Positions 17,292 through 25,939 of a stretch of DNA of 64,000 nucleotides are shown here, piece by piece. The DNA is taken from the NCBI RefSeq assembly GCF_900112935.1, contig NZ_FONM01000005.1, forward strand, positions 91,997 to 155,996, written 5' to 3'. Each line of letters opens with the position of its first letter. The stretch's first letter is position 1. Below the pieces are notes generated by a model that saw only the letters and a list, made by a program, of their open reading frames with translations, ran no database searches and was not told the DNA's origin. The position numbers and the translations under genes were made by a program. The stretch is from Trichococcus pasteurii. Lineage in GTDB: Bacteria > Bacillota > Bacilli > Lactobacillales > Aerococcaceae.

Positions 17292-18038
17292 ATGGAAACA
17301 TTGGATTTGATCATCGATTTTCACAAAAATAACCCGCGCCAAGGTCCCGGCAGCCAACAGAGCACCATCAAAGCGCTTCAGTTTCTGCCGCAATTGACCC
17401 TGCAAGCGCAACTGCTGGACGTAGGTTGCGGAACCGGCGCACAGACTATGGTGCTGAGCGAACAGACGCCGGCCCATATCACTGCGGTTGACAGCAGCAA
17501 GGAATTCTCGAGCATACTGAAGCACAAAGTCCTGCAGCAAGGCATCACGAACCGCTTGACGGTCAAGGAAATGGATATGGAGCAGCTTGCCTTCGCTCCC
17601 GAATCTTTGGACGTCATCTGGGCGGAAGGCGCCATCTATAACATCGGTTTTTCCAGAGGCATCCGGGAATGGCGTCCGCTGCTGAAAAAGGACGGTTATC
17701 TGGTCGTTTCCGAAATCTCTTGGCTGACGCCGCAACGTCCGCAGATTGTGGACAAATATTGGACCGAAGTCTACCCGGAAATGGGGACGATCGCGGAAAA
17801 GATTGCCCAAGTAGAGGATGCGGGGTACATTCCAGTTGCTCATTTCGTCCTGCCCGAATCGGATTGGACAAGCCACTACTACCATTATTACGAGGCCAAT
17901 GAAGCGGCCTTCCTGGAAAGGCACGGTCACAGCGAGGACGCGAAAGCTTTGGTGGAGGAGAACCGCCAGGAAATGAAGCATTTCGAAAAATACAGTGCCT
18001 ACTACAACTACGTTTTCTACATCATGCAGAAACGATAA
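17292..18038 (+). CDS. Class I SAM-dependent methyltransferase
   Basis: A 248-residue protein. Motif I is LLDVGCGTGAQT, followed by AVDSS (motif II acid) and LDVIWAEGAIYNIGF around motif IV. The C-terminal half carries an aromatic-rich region (SHYYHYYEANE, YSAYYNYVFYIM). The substrate is unknown; the sequence is closest to the UbiE/small-molecule methyltransferase type rather than to nucleic-acid enzymes. AGGAGGGG precedes ATG 17292. It probably follows the NAD(P)-binding gene on one transcript. Confidence 0.88.
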   Translation: METLDLIIDFHKNNPRQGPGSQQSTIKALQFLPQLTLQAQLLDVGCGTGAQTMVLSEQTPAHITAVDSSKEFSSILKHKVLQQGITNRLTVKEMDMEQLAFAPESLDVIWAEGAIYNIGFSRGIREWRPLLKKDGYLVVSEISWLTPQRPQIVDKYWTEVYPEMGTIAEKIAQVEDAGYIPVAHFVLPESDWTSHYYHYYEANEAAFLERHGHSEDAKALVEENRQEMKHFEKYSAYYNYVFYIMQKR

Positions 18039-18041
18039 AAA

Positions 18042-18088
18042 ATCGAGGCACCTTGTCCGTTGGATGGACAGGGCGCCTCGATTTTTTT
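18042..18088 (+). terminator. Bidirectional terminator between methyltransferase and antiporter
   Basis: The stem ATCGAGGC(A)CC...GG(G)CGCCTCGAT has an A-run on the left and a T-run on the right, so it serves both convergent genes. Confidence 0.9.
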
Positions 18089-18100
18089 GTTCAGTCTGCT

Positions 18101-19288
18101 TTAAAATCCGTTCACCTTCGTCAAGAAAGTCTTGTAGGTGCGATCTATGAAGGTGGCTCCGATCGGTGCGGTCAGGATAATCGCCAAGACGGCGACACTC
18201 AAAATGATGCTGCCCGCTTCGACTCCGGCAGCCAAAGGAATCGATCCGATGGCTGCTTGGACGGTTGCTTTCGGCGTATACGCCATCGCAGAGAAGATGC
18301 GTTCCTTCGCATTCAGGTTTGTTCCGGAGACAGCCAGGAAAACCGCTAGCATCCGGAAAACCAAAGCTCCGAAGATCAAGGCGACAGCTGCAAAACCGGC
18401 GCCGCCCAAGGACGTGATCTCAACGGCCGCACCAACCAATACGAACAGGAAAATTTCGGCGCCGGACCAGATTTTCGAGAATTTGTCATTGAGACGTTTA
18501 GCTAATTCCGGACGTTTTTTCAATAACGTCGCTCCCACCGCCATCACGCCCAACAGGCCGGAGAACGGAATGAATTTGGCGAATGAATCCTCCACGGTCA
18601 CCAATAGGAAACAAGCGCTCAGCACCAGCATGACTTTCATCGTGTCACGGATATGGAATGCCCTGAAGAGGACAACCAGACCCAAGCCGACCAACAATCC
18701 GCCAAGCAGGCCCAAAGCGATTGAGACCGGGACGGAAAGCAGCGTGATGGCTTGGAACCCGGTGCCTGTATACATCCCCAAAAAAGAAGTGAAAAGCACG
18801 ACGACATAAACGTCATCGACGGAAGCGCCGGCCAGGATCATCTGCGGAATCCCTTTGGCTTTGCCGTAGCCGCTCTCGATCAGCATGATCATGCGCGGAA
18901 CGACGACAGCCGGAGAAACAGCCCCAAGGACGGTGCCGAGGATAGCGGCCTCCAACAGTGTGATGCCCAACAGTTTCGGCGCCAACAGGGTGACCGCCAG
19001 GATTTCGAAGGTCGCCGGCAAAAAAGTCATCAGAACGGCAGGCCGGCCGATTTTTTTGAGATCGCCCAGTTCCATTGTCAACCCGGCGCGCACCAGAATG
19101 ACAATCAGGGCGATCTTCCGGATATCCGCTGAAATGGCCAGCAATTCCGGTGCCATCAGATCCATTCCGTAGGGTCCCAACAGGATGCCGGTCAAAATCA
19201 AGCCCAACAAGCCGGGCAGCTGGAGTCGGGTGAAGAGCGAACTGAGCAGAAAACCTAGAATAAGAATAAGCGCGATACTGTAAATCAA
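18101..19288 (-). CDS. Cation:proton antiporter (CPA family)
   Basis: About 395 residues and 12 membrane helices of the Na+/H+ exchanger (NhaP/Kef) fold. The conserved helix-unwinding and acid motifs include GLTMELGDLKK and AGASVDDVYVVV; the Asp pair SVDD is where the ion-binding ND/DD motif sits. It should exchange Na+ or K+ for H+. No TrkA-N or TrkA-C regulatory domain is attached. I prefer TTG 19288 because GGAGGTG lies 6 nt before it; the longer frame from TTG 19303 has no ribosome site. An unusual leader with a terminator-like hairpin precedes it. Confidence 0.88.
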   Translation of the reverse strand: MIYSIALILILGFLLSSLFTRLQLPGLLGLILTGILLGPYGMDLMAPELLAISADIRKIALIVILVRAGLTMELGDLKKIGRPAVLMTFLPATFEILAVTLLAPKLLGITLLEAAILGTVLGAVSPAVVVPRMIMLIESGYGKAKGIPQMILAGASVDDVYVVVLFTSFLGMYTGTGFQAITLLSVPVSIALGLLGGLLVGLGLVVLFRAFHIRDTMKVMLVLSACFLLVTVEDSFAKFIPFSGLLGVMAVGATLLKKRPELAKRLNDKFSKIWSGAEIFLFVLVGAAVEITSLGGAGFAAVALIFGALVFRMLAVFLAVSGTNLNAKERIFSAMAYTPKATVQAAIGSIPLAAGVEAGSIILSVAVLAIILTAPIGATFIDRTYKTFLTKVNGF

Positions 19289-19418
19289 TAGTTGCACCTC
19301 CAAATGGTTGCCGCCAAAAAAAGCTGATGACGGACTGCGCCTATTGCGCAGAAGTCATCAGCTTTGATAAGCGGTTTAAGCGATTGGCTAGGGGAGACAT
19401 TCATTCCCTCATTTATAA
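19289..19418 (-). promoter_or_regulatory. Attenuator-like 5' leader of the antiporter gene
   Basis: Between the promoter and the start codon the minus strand carries a long dyad AAAGCTGATGAC...GTCATCAGCTTT (plus-strand 19320-19365) enclosing CTGCGC/GCGCAG, directly followed by seven U (19316-19322). This looks like an intrinsic terminator placed inside the leader, about 50 nt after the predicted RNA start plus a short upstream segment. Ligand or protein control is inferred; I do not recognise the aptamer. Confidence 0.6.
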
Positions 19419-19423
19419 ATAAA

Positions 19424-19452
19424 ATCATAGCATGTTTTCGGAGGGCAGACAA
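19424..19452 (-). promoter_or_regulatory. Sigma-A promoter of the antiporter gene
   Basis: On the minus strand, TTGTCT (19452-19447) and TATGAT (19429-19424) are 17 bp apart. This leaves a leader of about 130 nt. Confidence 0.6.
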
Positions 19453-19675
19453 GGGGAAGCGGCCTCAGTTGCCTTGTTTTGGATCTATTTTTACAGCTAA
19501 CGCTACTCTGATCAGACGAAAATTGTCAAAATTGCGATAATCTGCTAAAAATGATAGGATAAAAATAATCAAATTGCACAATTGAGGCTGACGACTAGTG
19601 TTTACGGACGTTCTGTCATTTCCCGACCGGCCGCTCCAATAAGGTTTTTCATCAGAAAAATAAGAGGTGATGCGT

Positions 19676-20443
19676 GTGAACGAAGTGAACAGAGAGAAGA
19701 TTGTGAGCGAACTGAAAAGCATTCCAGGATTGAAAGGCATTGTGGCTTGCGGAGATGGATATAACATCACGGAATCGGCGATTTTGCTGTATTATGTCCC
19801 CGAAGAACTTTTCTTTCAGGAGCTGGATCAGACGATCAGCCGGGTGGATGATGCCGGTTTGCTGATCGAATACAGTTTAAGGGAAATCAGACTTGTGGAT
19901 CTGGCCATCGCGGATTGCCTCGAGGGGAGGATAACAATCCAACACTCGAGCGGCCATCCTTTTGGCATCGTGAACAGCAGTTATGCGGCTGAAATCCATT
20001 ATGGCCGAATTCTCTGGGAATCGACAAATCATCCGATTACGACGTTGAAAGAAAAGCTTGCAATGGAGGGACCCTATCCGGAAAAGCTGCGCCAAGCGAC
20101 GATTGCATATTTCATGAGAGAGGCAGCACTGTCGCTCGGAAATGGCCATAGTGCCGCTATGCAGGGGGGGATCCATTACGCCAGCGGCAGTTTCTTCCAG
20201 GCTGCTTGTTCCTGGGTTCAGGTCATCCATGCATTGAACCAACAGTTTCTCCTGAGCGAGAAGGGCGGACTGAAGCGCGCGAACGAGTTGCCGATCAGCC
20301 CGAAACAATTCCGCGTGCGCGTGAACCAAGTTTACCGCTATTTCGCGGCAAACAATCCGAAGCTCGCCTATTGCGAAATCGATATGCTGGAAAATGAAAT
20401 GAACGTGCTGGTAAGATCTTTTGCGGAAACTAGGGAGGGATGA
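19676..20443 (+). CDS. Nucleotidyltransferase-like protein of unknown function
   Basis: A 255-residue protein I recognise only loosely. The layout (an N-terminal alpha/beta region with IVACGDGY, then a long helical half) recalls small nucleotidyltransferase-like proteins that also have an HEPN-type helical C-terminus, but no clear GS-x-DxD catalytic motif is visible. GAGGTGA (19664-19670) fits the GTG start at 19676 best; GTG 19667 and ATG 19670 are too close to it. Its stop overlaps a possible ATG of the next gene, so the two are cotranscribed. Function unknown. Confidence 0.65.
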   Translation: MNEVNREKIVSELKSIPGLKGIVACGDGYNITESAILLYYVPEELFFQELDQTISRVDDAGLLIEYSLREIRLVDLAIADCLEGRITIQHSSGHPFGIVNSSYAAEIHYGRILWESTNHPITTLKEKLAMEGPYPEKLRQATIAYFMREAALSLGNGHSAAMQGGIHYASGSFFQAACSWVQVIHALNQQFLLSEKGGLKRANELPISPKQFRVRVNQVYRYFAANNPKLAYCEIDMLENEMNVLVRSFAETREG

Positions 20444-20445
20444 TT

Positions 20446-20910
20446 TTGAAGTTTTACGACGAGCAACAGAAAAAGATAAGGTATCAATTTGGCTACTACA
20501 GTATGCTGCTGATGGCAACGCTGCTTCTTGTTTATATCGCAATACCGGATGCTAGCCTTGGCGGGATTTCTTATCGAAACGCAATTATGATCATCATCAT
20601 GATCACGGCTTTATTCTTTTTGGTGAACGTTGTCTATCGAAACGCCTTTTTTGACCTATATACGCGCCGGCCTTTTTGGAGCAACGCTTTCTTTTTAGCG
20701 ATGGCCGGGCTGCAGGCGCAGCAGGCTTATCAGCTGTATCAACTGGGCATGGATCTCCCTGATCCGATCAATACGGTGGAATTTGTGATGATGCACGGTC
20801 TGAAGGTAGCCTTGCACCTTTCGATCCCTTTAACGTATGGTGTGCGTGCATTTGTCGATTGGCTCTCGGCAAAGGAACAGAATACGGAAGAAACCGGACA
20901 GTCGTCATGA
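20446..20910 (+). CDS. Four-helix membrane protein of unknown function
   Basis: A 154-residue protein with about four hydrophobic segments (residues ~18-35, 45-65, 80-98, 120-135). A charged N-terminus (KFYDEQQKKIRYQFGYY) and a Glu/Gln-rich C-terminus are probably cytoplasmic. No known motif is seen. TTG 20446 has AGGGAGG 7 nt upstream; the ATG at 20440 is only 1 nt from it. It is coupled to the upstream nucleotidyltransferase-like gene. Confidence 0.7.
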   Translation: MKFYDEQQKKIRYQFGYYSMLLMATLLLVYIAIPDASLGGISYRNAIMIIIMITALFFLVNVVYRNAFFDLYTRRPFWSNAFFLAMAGLQAQQAYQLYQLGMDLPDPINTVEFVMMHGLKVALHLSIPLTYGVRAFVDWLSAKEQNTEETGQSS

Positions 20911-20925
20911 ACGACTGTTTTTTGT
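20898..20925 (+). terminator. Terminator overlapping the stop codon
   Basis: The stem CAGTCGT/ACGACTG has the TGA stop in its loop and a T-run after it, so the end of the coding region doubles as the terminator. Confidence 0.75.
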
Positions 20926-20953
20926 TTTGTATTGATGATCATATCAGCGGATA

Positions 20954-21085
20954 ATCCGAAGACAGAACAGCCGAGATAAGTCTTATGTGTCGACTGATAG
21001 AGACAAACGGAATGCGGAACAGTCGAGAAAAGCCATTGATGTCGGCTGTTAGAGAGGAGCCGAATGTACAACAGCCGACAGCTAT
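20954..21085 (+). repeat. Degenerate 52-bp tandem repeat with dyads
   Basis: The core GAACAGYCGAG starts at 20965 and 21017, and a diverged third core (CAACAGCCGAC) starts at 21069, giving an exact 52-bp period. Each of the first two units also has a right arm (TCGACTG at 20990, TCGGCTG at 21042) that can pair with CAGYCGA. A similar core (GAACAGCCGAGA) occurs at 59301. No gene is seen in the 320 nt between the neighbours. Confidence 0.6.
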
Positions 21086-21230
21086 CCACAATCCCGCCAT
21101 CATACGCAATCAAGCCACCGCCACCCAGAGTTCTTTCCGGTAATCGGTCCTTGATTTTTGCGAAACCGCTTTCTGCGTGCTAGTCTTAAAGCAAAAGCAA
21201 GTGAGCCATTCAAAAAGGGAGACGACCAAC

Positions 21231-21896
21231 ATGGGAATTTCAAGAATGACTGTCAAAGGCAAAGGTTTCGCCAGCGCACCACCTGATGCAATCGCCATTT
21301 CGCTGCAGTTGGAGGACATCAAGGACACGTACGAATTGGCGATGCAGCATGCCGCCTTGGCGCTGGAGCAAGTCCGGGAAACGTTGCTGCCGCTCGGATT
21401 CCCGAAAAAGGAGATCCGCTCCACACACTTTTCGATCGACAGCGCGTATGAGCACAGGAACGACTTCCGCGGCGAAAACAAGCGCTACTTCCTGGGCTAC
21501 CGCTACAGTAATGACCTGAAGATCACCTTCGGAAATGATAGCAAGCGCCTTGGCGAAATCCTGTTGGCTTTGTCGACCTGCGAAGCGGATCCGGAATTTT
21601 CGGTCTATTTTTTCCTGAAGGATCGTCAGGCGGTCGAGCAAGCCTTGTTGGAGGATGCCGTGCGCGACGCCAAGGCGAAGGCGCAGATACTGGCAGCAGC
21701 GGGCGGCGTCATGCTCGGGAAAATCTTGTCGATCGATTACGATTGGGGCGAAATCGAAGTGCGCTCCCGCGTCTATGCGGCTTCATCGAAGATGGTCTAT
21801 GATAGTGCTCCGATGATCGATCTTGAGCCGGAAGACATCAGCAACAGCGATACCGTTACGGTCGTCTGGGAAATCCTGAGTCCGCAAAAATCCTAA
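21231..21896 (+). CDS. SIMPL domain-containing protein (DUF541)
   Basis: A 221-residue protein of the SIMPL family. It begins MTVKGKGFASAPPDAIAISL and keeps the typical IRSTHFSIDSAYEH and AVRDAKAKAQILAAAGGVMLGKILSI segments. Family members are often periplasmic or secreted and linked with oxidative-stress tolerance, but this one has no signal peptide, so a cytosolic role is likely. AAAGGGAG lies upstream of ATG 21231; the frame is open to 21177. It appears monocistronic. Confidence 0.87.
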   Translation: MGISRMTVKGKGFASAPPDAIAISLQLEDIKDTYELAMQHAALALEQVRETLLPLGFPKKEIRSTHFSIDSAYEHRNDFRGENKRYFLGYRYSNDLKITFGNDSKRLGEILLALSTCEADPEFSVYFFLKDRQAVEQALLEDAVRDAKAKAQILAAAGGVMLGKILSIDYDWGEIEVRSRVYAASSKMVYDSAPMIDLEPEDISNSDTVTVVWEILSPQKS

Positions 21897-22118
21897 AGGG
21901 TATGTGTTTCGAAGTAGGGTAGGTATACTTGGAAAGCCGAAGATTATCATAATATTTTCAGCCTCAGTCAATGAATTCTGCAACATAACAGTACAGAAAA
22001 TCATCATGATGGTTTATCCTATACAAAGCAATGCGGGTTTCTTACAAAAATTCATAAAAACTTCGCAATTGAAAAGTATACTGAAACCCGCTAGAAACAT
22101 CATTAAAGGAGCAATTCG

Positions 22119-23570
22119 ATGAAACTGAAACAAATGCTGTCTGATTATCAGCTGGGAGAGCAGCCGAAGTGGGATGGAGAGCAAATAATCACCGGCATTA
22201 GCGATAGTTCCAGGGACATCGCGGACGGAATGATATTTGTCGCCATCGCTGGATTTGAACAGGATGGGCATGATTATATCCCGCATGCAATCGAACAAGG
22301 GGCCGCTTTGATCGTCGGCGAACGTGATTGCCCAGAGGCATTACCGATTCCTTACCTAAAAGTCGCCAACAGCCGCCAGGCACTGGGACAGTTGGCGGAT
22401 AAATTCTATCAGCATCCTTCCGGAAGGAAACACGTAATCGGCATAACCGGTACGAACGGGAAGACGACGACCGCTTTTTTCCTCAAGCATTTGCTGGAGC
22501 AGCAAGGGTTTAGCGTTTCCCTGATCGGCACCATCTACAACGAAATCAACGGTATCCAATATCCGACGCCGAACACGACACCGAATGCCGAAAAGGTGCA
22601 CGAGTTGATTGCGGCGTCACAGGATGACTTTGTCGTCATCGAAGTCTCTTCGCATGGCCTGACGCAATACCGTCTGGAGGGCGTCGCATTCGACTACGCC
22701 TTGTTCATGAACCTGCAGCACGACCATTTGGATTACCACAAGACAATGGAGGCTTATTTCGAAGCCAAGGCTATGCTGTTCGACAAGCTGAAGCCGAATG
22801 GGAAAGCGGTCGTCAACACCGATGACATCTGGGGATTGAAACTGGCGCAGCGTCTCGTCGCCAAGGGGATAGCGGTCATCACCGTGGGTCATCAGGATGA
22901 TGCTGTACTTTCGATCAAAAAGATGACGAATCAGGTGGTCACGTTGGCTGTTTCGGGTGAGACGTCGGCGTTGGATCCGCATATGCCCGGTGAACACAAC
23001 CTTTACGACATCGCGATGGCGGGTGCGGTGATTCAGGATCTTAGCTATCCGTTGGCGGATGTGACGGAGCAGATGCGTTCGTTTGCGGGCGTGCCGGGCC
23101 GTTACGAGTTTGTCCATCTGAAGGATGGGGTCCACTGCATCATCGATTACGCGCATACGCCGGAAGCGGTCAGTTCGATTTTGACTTCGATGCGCAGGGA
23201 CGGCGCGGAGCGGATCACGCATATTTTCGGCTTCCGCGGCGACCGGGATGCGTCGAAGCGGGATGAAATGATTGCGGCTTCGACTGGACAGAGTTCGCGC
23301 GTAATTTTGACGACTGACGATCTGAACGGCATTCCGGAAGAGATGATGAAGCAGGAATATGCAGCTTATCAGCATAAATTTGCTGGGATGCACAAAGTCG
23401 ATGTCATGATGGACAGGACACTGGCCATACAAGCAGCAGTAAACGAGGCTCGGGAAGGGGATTGGATTTTGGTGACCGGTAAAGGCCATGAAAAATATAA
23501 GACCGCTTATGCATTGCCGACTTCCTCCGACAAAGAAACGGTGCTTTTTCTGAAAAGTTCAGAAAAATAG
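22119..23570 (+). CDS. murE: UDP-N-acetylmuramyl-tripeptide synthetase, MurE family
   Basis: A 483-residue Mur ligase that adds the third amino acid to UDP-MurNAc-L-Ala-D-Glu. It has the MurE N-terminal domain (DSSRDIADGMIFVAIAGFEQDGHDY), the P-loop GTNGKTTT (residues 111-118), EVSSHGLTQYRLEG, the carbamylated-Lys region HLDYHKTMEAYFEAK, and a C-terminal domain ending in VTGKGHEKY. The DNPR motif that selects diaminopimelate is absent (TTDDLNGIPEE stands there), so Lys or another diamino acid is expected. It lies apart from any dcw cluster, so a paralogue role is possible. AAAGGAG precedes ATG 22119. Confidence 0.88.
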   Translation: MKLKQMLSDYQLGEQPKWDGEQIITGISDSSRDIADGMIFVAIAGFEQDGHDYIPHAIEQGAALIVGERDCPEALPIPYLKVANSRQALGQLADKFYQHPSGRKHVIGITGTNGKTTTAFFLKHLLEQQGFSVSLIGTIYNEINGIQYPTPNTTPNAEKVHELIAASQDDFVVIEVSSHGLTQYRLEGVAFDYALFMNLQHDHLDYHKTMEAYFEAKAMLFDKLKPNGKAVVNTDDIWGLKLAQRLVAKGIAVITVGHQDDAVLSIKKMTNQVVTLAVSGETSALDPHMPGEHNLYDIAMAGAVIQDLSYPLADVTEQMRSFAGVPGRYEFVHLKDGVHCIIDYAHTPEAVSSILTSMRRDGAERITHIFGFRGDRDASKRDEMIAASTGQSSRVILTTDDLNGIPEEMMKQEYAAYQHKFAGMHKVDVMMDRTLAIQAAVNEAREGDWILVTGKGHEKYKTAYALPTSSDKETVLFLKSSEK

Positions 23571-23578
23571 AATGATCC

Positions 23579-23622
23579 TAAAGCTGCAAGACACTGAAGA
23601 AAAGTGTTTTGCGGCTTTTTTT
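23579..23622 (+). terminator. Terminator of murE
   Basis: The stem AAAGC(T)GCAAGACACT/AGTGTTTTGCGGCTTT is followed by a T-run. Confidence 0.88.
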
Positions 23623-23815
23623 GTTTGGCCGGGGTGTTCGCTTTCTCCTATCAAACGTGTTCGGAAATGCGGGATATCCCAACTCACTATGAAATGATAA
23701 GCTAACATAAGCTATTTTCTGTTCATTTGAACGGGGACATAATGCCTGTGCCGCCTTATAAAAGGCATGCACAGCATCAGAATTGCGGGTATAAGTTGGG
23801 GGAGGAATCAGATAA

Positions 23816-25201
23816 ATGGCATCACATGTGATAGATATGATCATGATGAGGAACAATTTCGGAACGGAAGCAATGCGTGGGGTTTGGTCGGAGGATAATC
23901 GGCTCCAGAAGCATCTGGATGTCGAAGCGGCGTTGGCGCTCGCGGAAGGGGAACTGGGCTTGATACCTCAGTCCGCCTCCGAGACGATCGCATCGAAAGC
24001 GAAGAGCGAATACATCAATCTGGAGGCGTTGGCGGCCAGCGGGGCGAAGTTGAAACACTCGTTGATGCCGACGATCAATGCCTTGCAGGAGTTGAGCGGG
24101 GCAGACGGCGAATATGTACATTTCGGCGCGACGACACAGGACATCGTGGATACGGGGACGATGCTGCAACTGAAGGAAGCGCACCAGATTTTCATCAGCG
24201 AACTGGAGGAAATCGCGCGTGAATTGGCCCGGCTTGCGGCTGAATATCGCACGACACCGATGGCTGGACGTTCGCACGGAATGCAGGGCTTGCCGACGAC
24301 CTTCGGCTTCAAGATGGCGGTCGTGCTCAGTGAAGTTTTGCGTCATCTGGATCGTTTGAAGGAATCCGAGGAGCGGATTTTCGTGGGCGGCATCGCTGGA
24401 GCGGTCGGAACGTATGCTTCTTTCGGTGAGCAAGGTCCGGCTATCGAAGCCGCCGCATTGACGCGGTTGGGCCTGAACACACCGGACATCTGCTGGCAAT
24501 CCTCACGCGATCGGATCGCGGAATATGCCAGCATCATCGGCCTCATCAGCGGAACGCTCGGAAAGGTCGGGAATGAATTCTACAACTTGATGCGGACCGA
24601 AATCGATGAAGTCGAAGAGCCGTTTTCGGCAGGCAAAATCGGCTCCTCAACGATGCCGCACAAACGCAATCCGGCGGCATTCGAAGGCATCGCCAGCCTG
24701 ACGCGCCCGATTTTGGCGAATGTCTCGTTGATCCAGCAATCCACAATTGTCGAACATGAACGCGATGCGATGAGCTGGAGGGGCGAATGGATCGCTCTGC
24801 CGGAAATCTGCATCTACCTTTCATCGCAATTGACCACTACGAAGGCCGTCCTGAAAGGCTTGGTCGTGAAGCCGAAGCATATGCTGCGCAATCTGAACCT
24901 GCAGGGCGGCTTATTGCTGTCGGAACGGGTCATGTTCGTTTTGTCCGAACAATTGGGCAAACAGACGGCGCATCATCTTGTCTATGAACTGTCGATGGCG
25001 GCGGTCGAGGAGGAACGTTCCTTCCGCGACGTGCTTGTCGAAAACGAAACGGTCCGCCAGCATCTGACCGAAGATGATATCGATACTTTGCTTGATCCGG
25101 AAACGTATCTCGGCTCGGCTCCTCAAAAAGTCGACGAAGTGCTGAAACGATTCGAAGCAACCGGTTTGAACAGCAGCGCAAAAGGAGCGGATGCAGAATG
25201 A
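23816..25201 (+). CDS. Fumarase/aspartase-superfamily lyase (adenylosuccinate lyase-like)
   Basis: A 461-residue lyase. The superfamily signature GSSTMPHKRNP (about residue 280), the SHGMQGLPTTFG region and HFGATTQDIVDT are all present. The N-terminus (FGTEAMRGVWSEDNRLQKHLDVEAAL) and the long C-terminus are closer to PurB-like and carboxymuconate-cycloisomerase-like family members than to housekeeping PurB. It should split or form a C-N (or C-C) bond with fumarate-type chemistry. Neighbouring catabolic genes argue for a degradative substrate such as an N-succinyl amino acid or aminopolycarboxylate. GGGGGAGG precedes ATG 23816; the next gene overlaps by 4 nt. Confidence 0.82.
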   Translation: MASHVIDMIMMRNNFGTEAMRGVWSEDNRLQKHLDVEAALALAEGELGLIPQSASETIASKAKSEYINLEALAASGAKLKHSLMPTINALQELSGADGEYVHFGATTQDIVDTGTMLQLKEAHQIFISELEEIARELARLAAEYRTTPMAGRSHGMQGLPTTFGFKMAVVLSEVLRHLDRLKESEERIFVGGIAGAVGTYASFGEQGPAIEAAALTRLGLNTPDICWQSSRDRIAEYASIIGLISGTLGKVGNEFYNLMRTEIDEVEEPFSAGKIGSSTMPHKRNPAAFEGIASLTRPILANVSLIQQSTIVEHERDAMSWRGEWIALPEICIYLSSQLTTTKAVLKGLVVKPKHMLRNLNLQGGLLLSERVMFVLSEQLGKQTAHHLVYELSMAAVEEERSFRDVLVENETVRQHLTEDDIDTLLDPETYLGSAPQKVDEVLKRFEATGLNSSAKGADAE

Positions 25202-25698
25202 CGCAGATTTTCCGTTTGGCGCAGGTAGCGGATGCGCCGGCATTGGCTGAACTGCTCCGGCAGGCTTACGTTTCCAACACAGAGCTGGGCATCCATTTTG
25301 CCGCCGCGCATGCGGACAATGAAGCCGCAAAAAAACACATAACCAACAATGTCTGCTACCTTTTGGAGGAGGAAGGGCAATTGTTGGGGACGGTCTCGCT
25401 GCGGATGCCTTGGGGACCGAATCCGGGCCCGGCAGGGTTGCCGCATATCGGCTGGCTGGCTGTTTCACCGACGGCAGGGAAAAAAGGAATCGGCAGCCTT
25501 TTGTTGGATTTCATCGAACAGGACATCGCCCGGGACAAATTGAAATGCCCGGCCGTCACTTTGGGCACGGCAGTCGAGCATCCATGGCTGCCGCAGCTGT
25601 ATGAAAACAGAGGCTACGAAAAATTTGCGGAGACCGATCTCGGTTTGGGGCACATCACCGCTTATTTCAAAAAAAGATTGATAAAATCATTTAGTTGA
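25198..25698 (+). CDS. GNAT family N-acetyltransferase
   Basis: A 166-residue protein. LPHIGWLAVSPTAGKKGIGSLLLDFIEQ contains the acetyl-CoA loop (GKKGIG), followed by TLGTAVEHPWLPQLYENRGYEKFAE at the usual place of the last strands. The start ATG overlaps the lyase stop (ATGA), so it is translationally coupled to it and probably works on a related compound. The substrate is unknown. Confidence 0.86.
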   Translation: MTQIFRLAQVADAPALAELLRQAYVSNTELGIHFAAAHADNEAAKKHITNNVCYLLEEEGQLLGTVSLRMPWGPNPGPAGLPHIGWLAVSPTAGKKGIGSLLLDFIEQDIARDKLKCPAVTLGTAVEHPWLPQLYENRGYEKFAETDLGLGHITAYFKKRLIKSFS

Positions 25699-25775
25699 AC
25701 CCGTGCGAGTTATATTGCACTTTTTTGTAGTGTGACCATCAAGGGAACCCTTTTCTGTGATTGTGTGGTGGTGAT

Positions 25776-25804
25776 TGAACCATGTCGGATTGGGGTTCTT
25801 TTTG
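25776..25804 (+). terminator. Possible terminator after the lyase-GNAT pair
   Basis: The short stem GAACC/GGTTC is followed by a T-run. It is weak. The 240 nt up to the next gene are AT-rich and otherwise show nothing I can name. Confidence 0.4.
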
Positions 25805-25939
25805 TACATCCGGAAAGTTATTTTCGGAGCAATGGGGAGTGCTGCTGCAGCGATGTTTGCAATAGTTCATTTTGGATTTCATGAATCATTCGGGTGAACA
25901 TAAATCATTATTTGGGTTCATTATCAGGAGGCGATGGCG

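Noticed and set aside
20954..21085. CRISPR array
   Set aside because: The 52-bp units are related over most of their length, without distinct spacers, and diverge strongly.
23816..25201. Housekeeping purB
   Set aside because: The signature is shared by the whole superfamily, the N-terminus differs from typical PurB, and the neighbours are catabolic; I kept a family-level name. It is not excluded.
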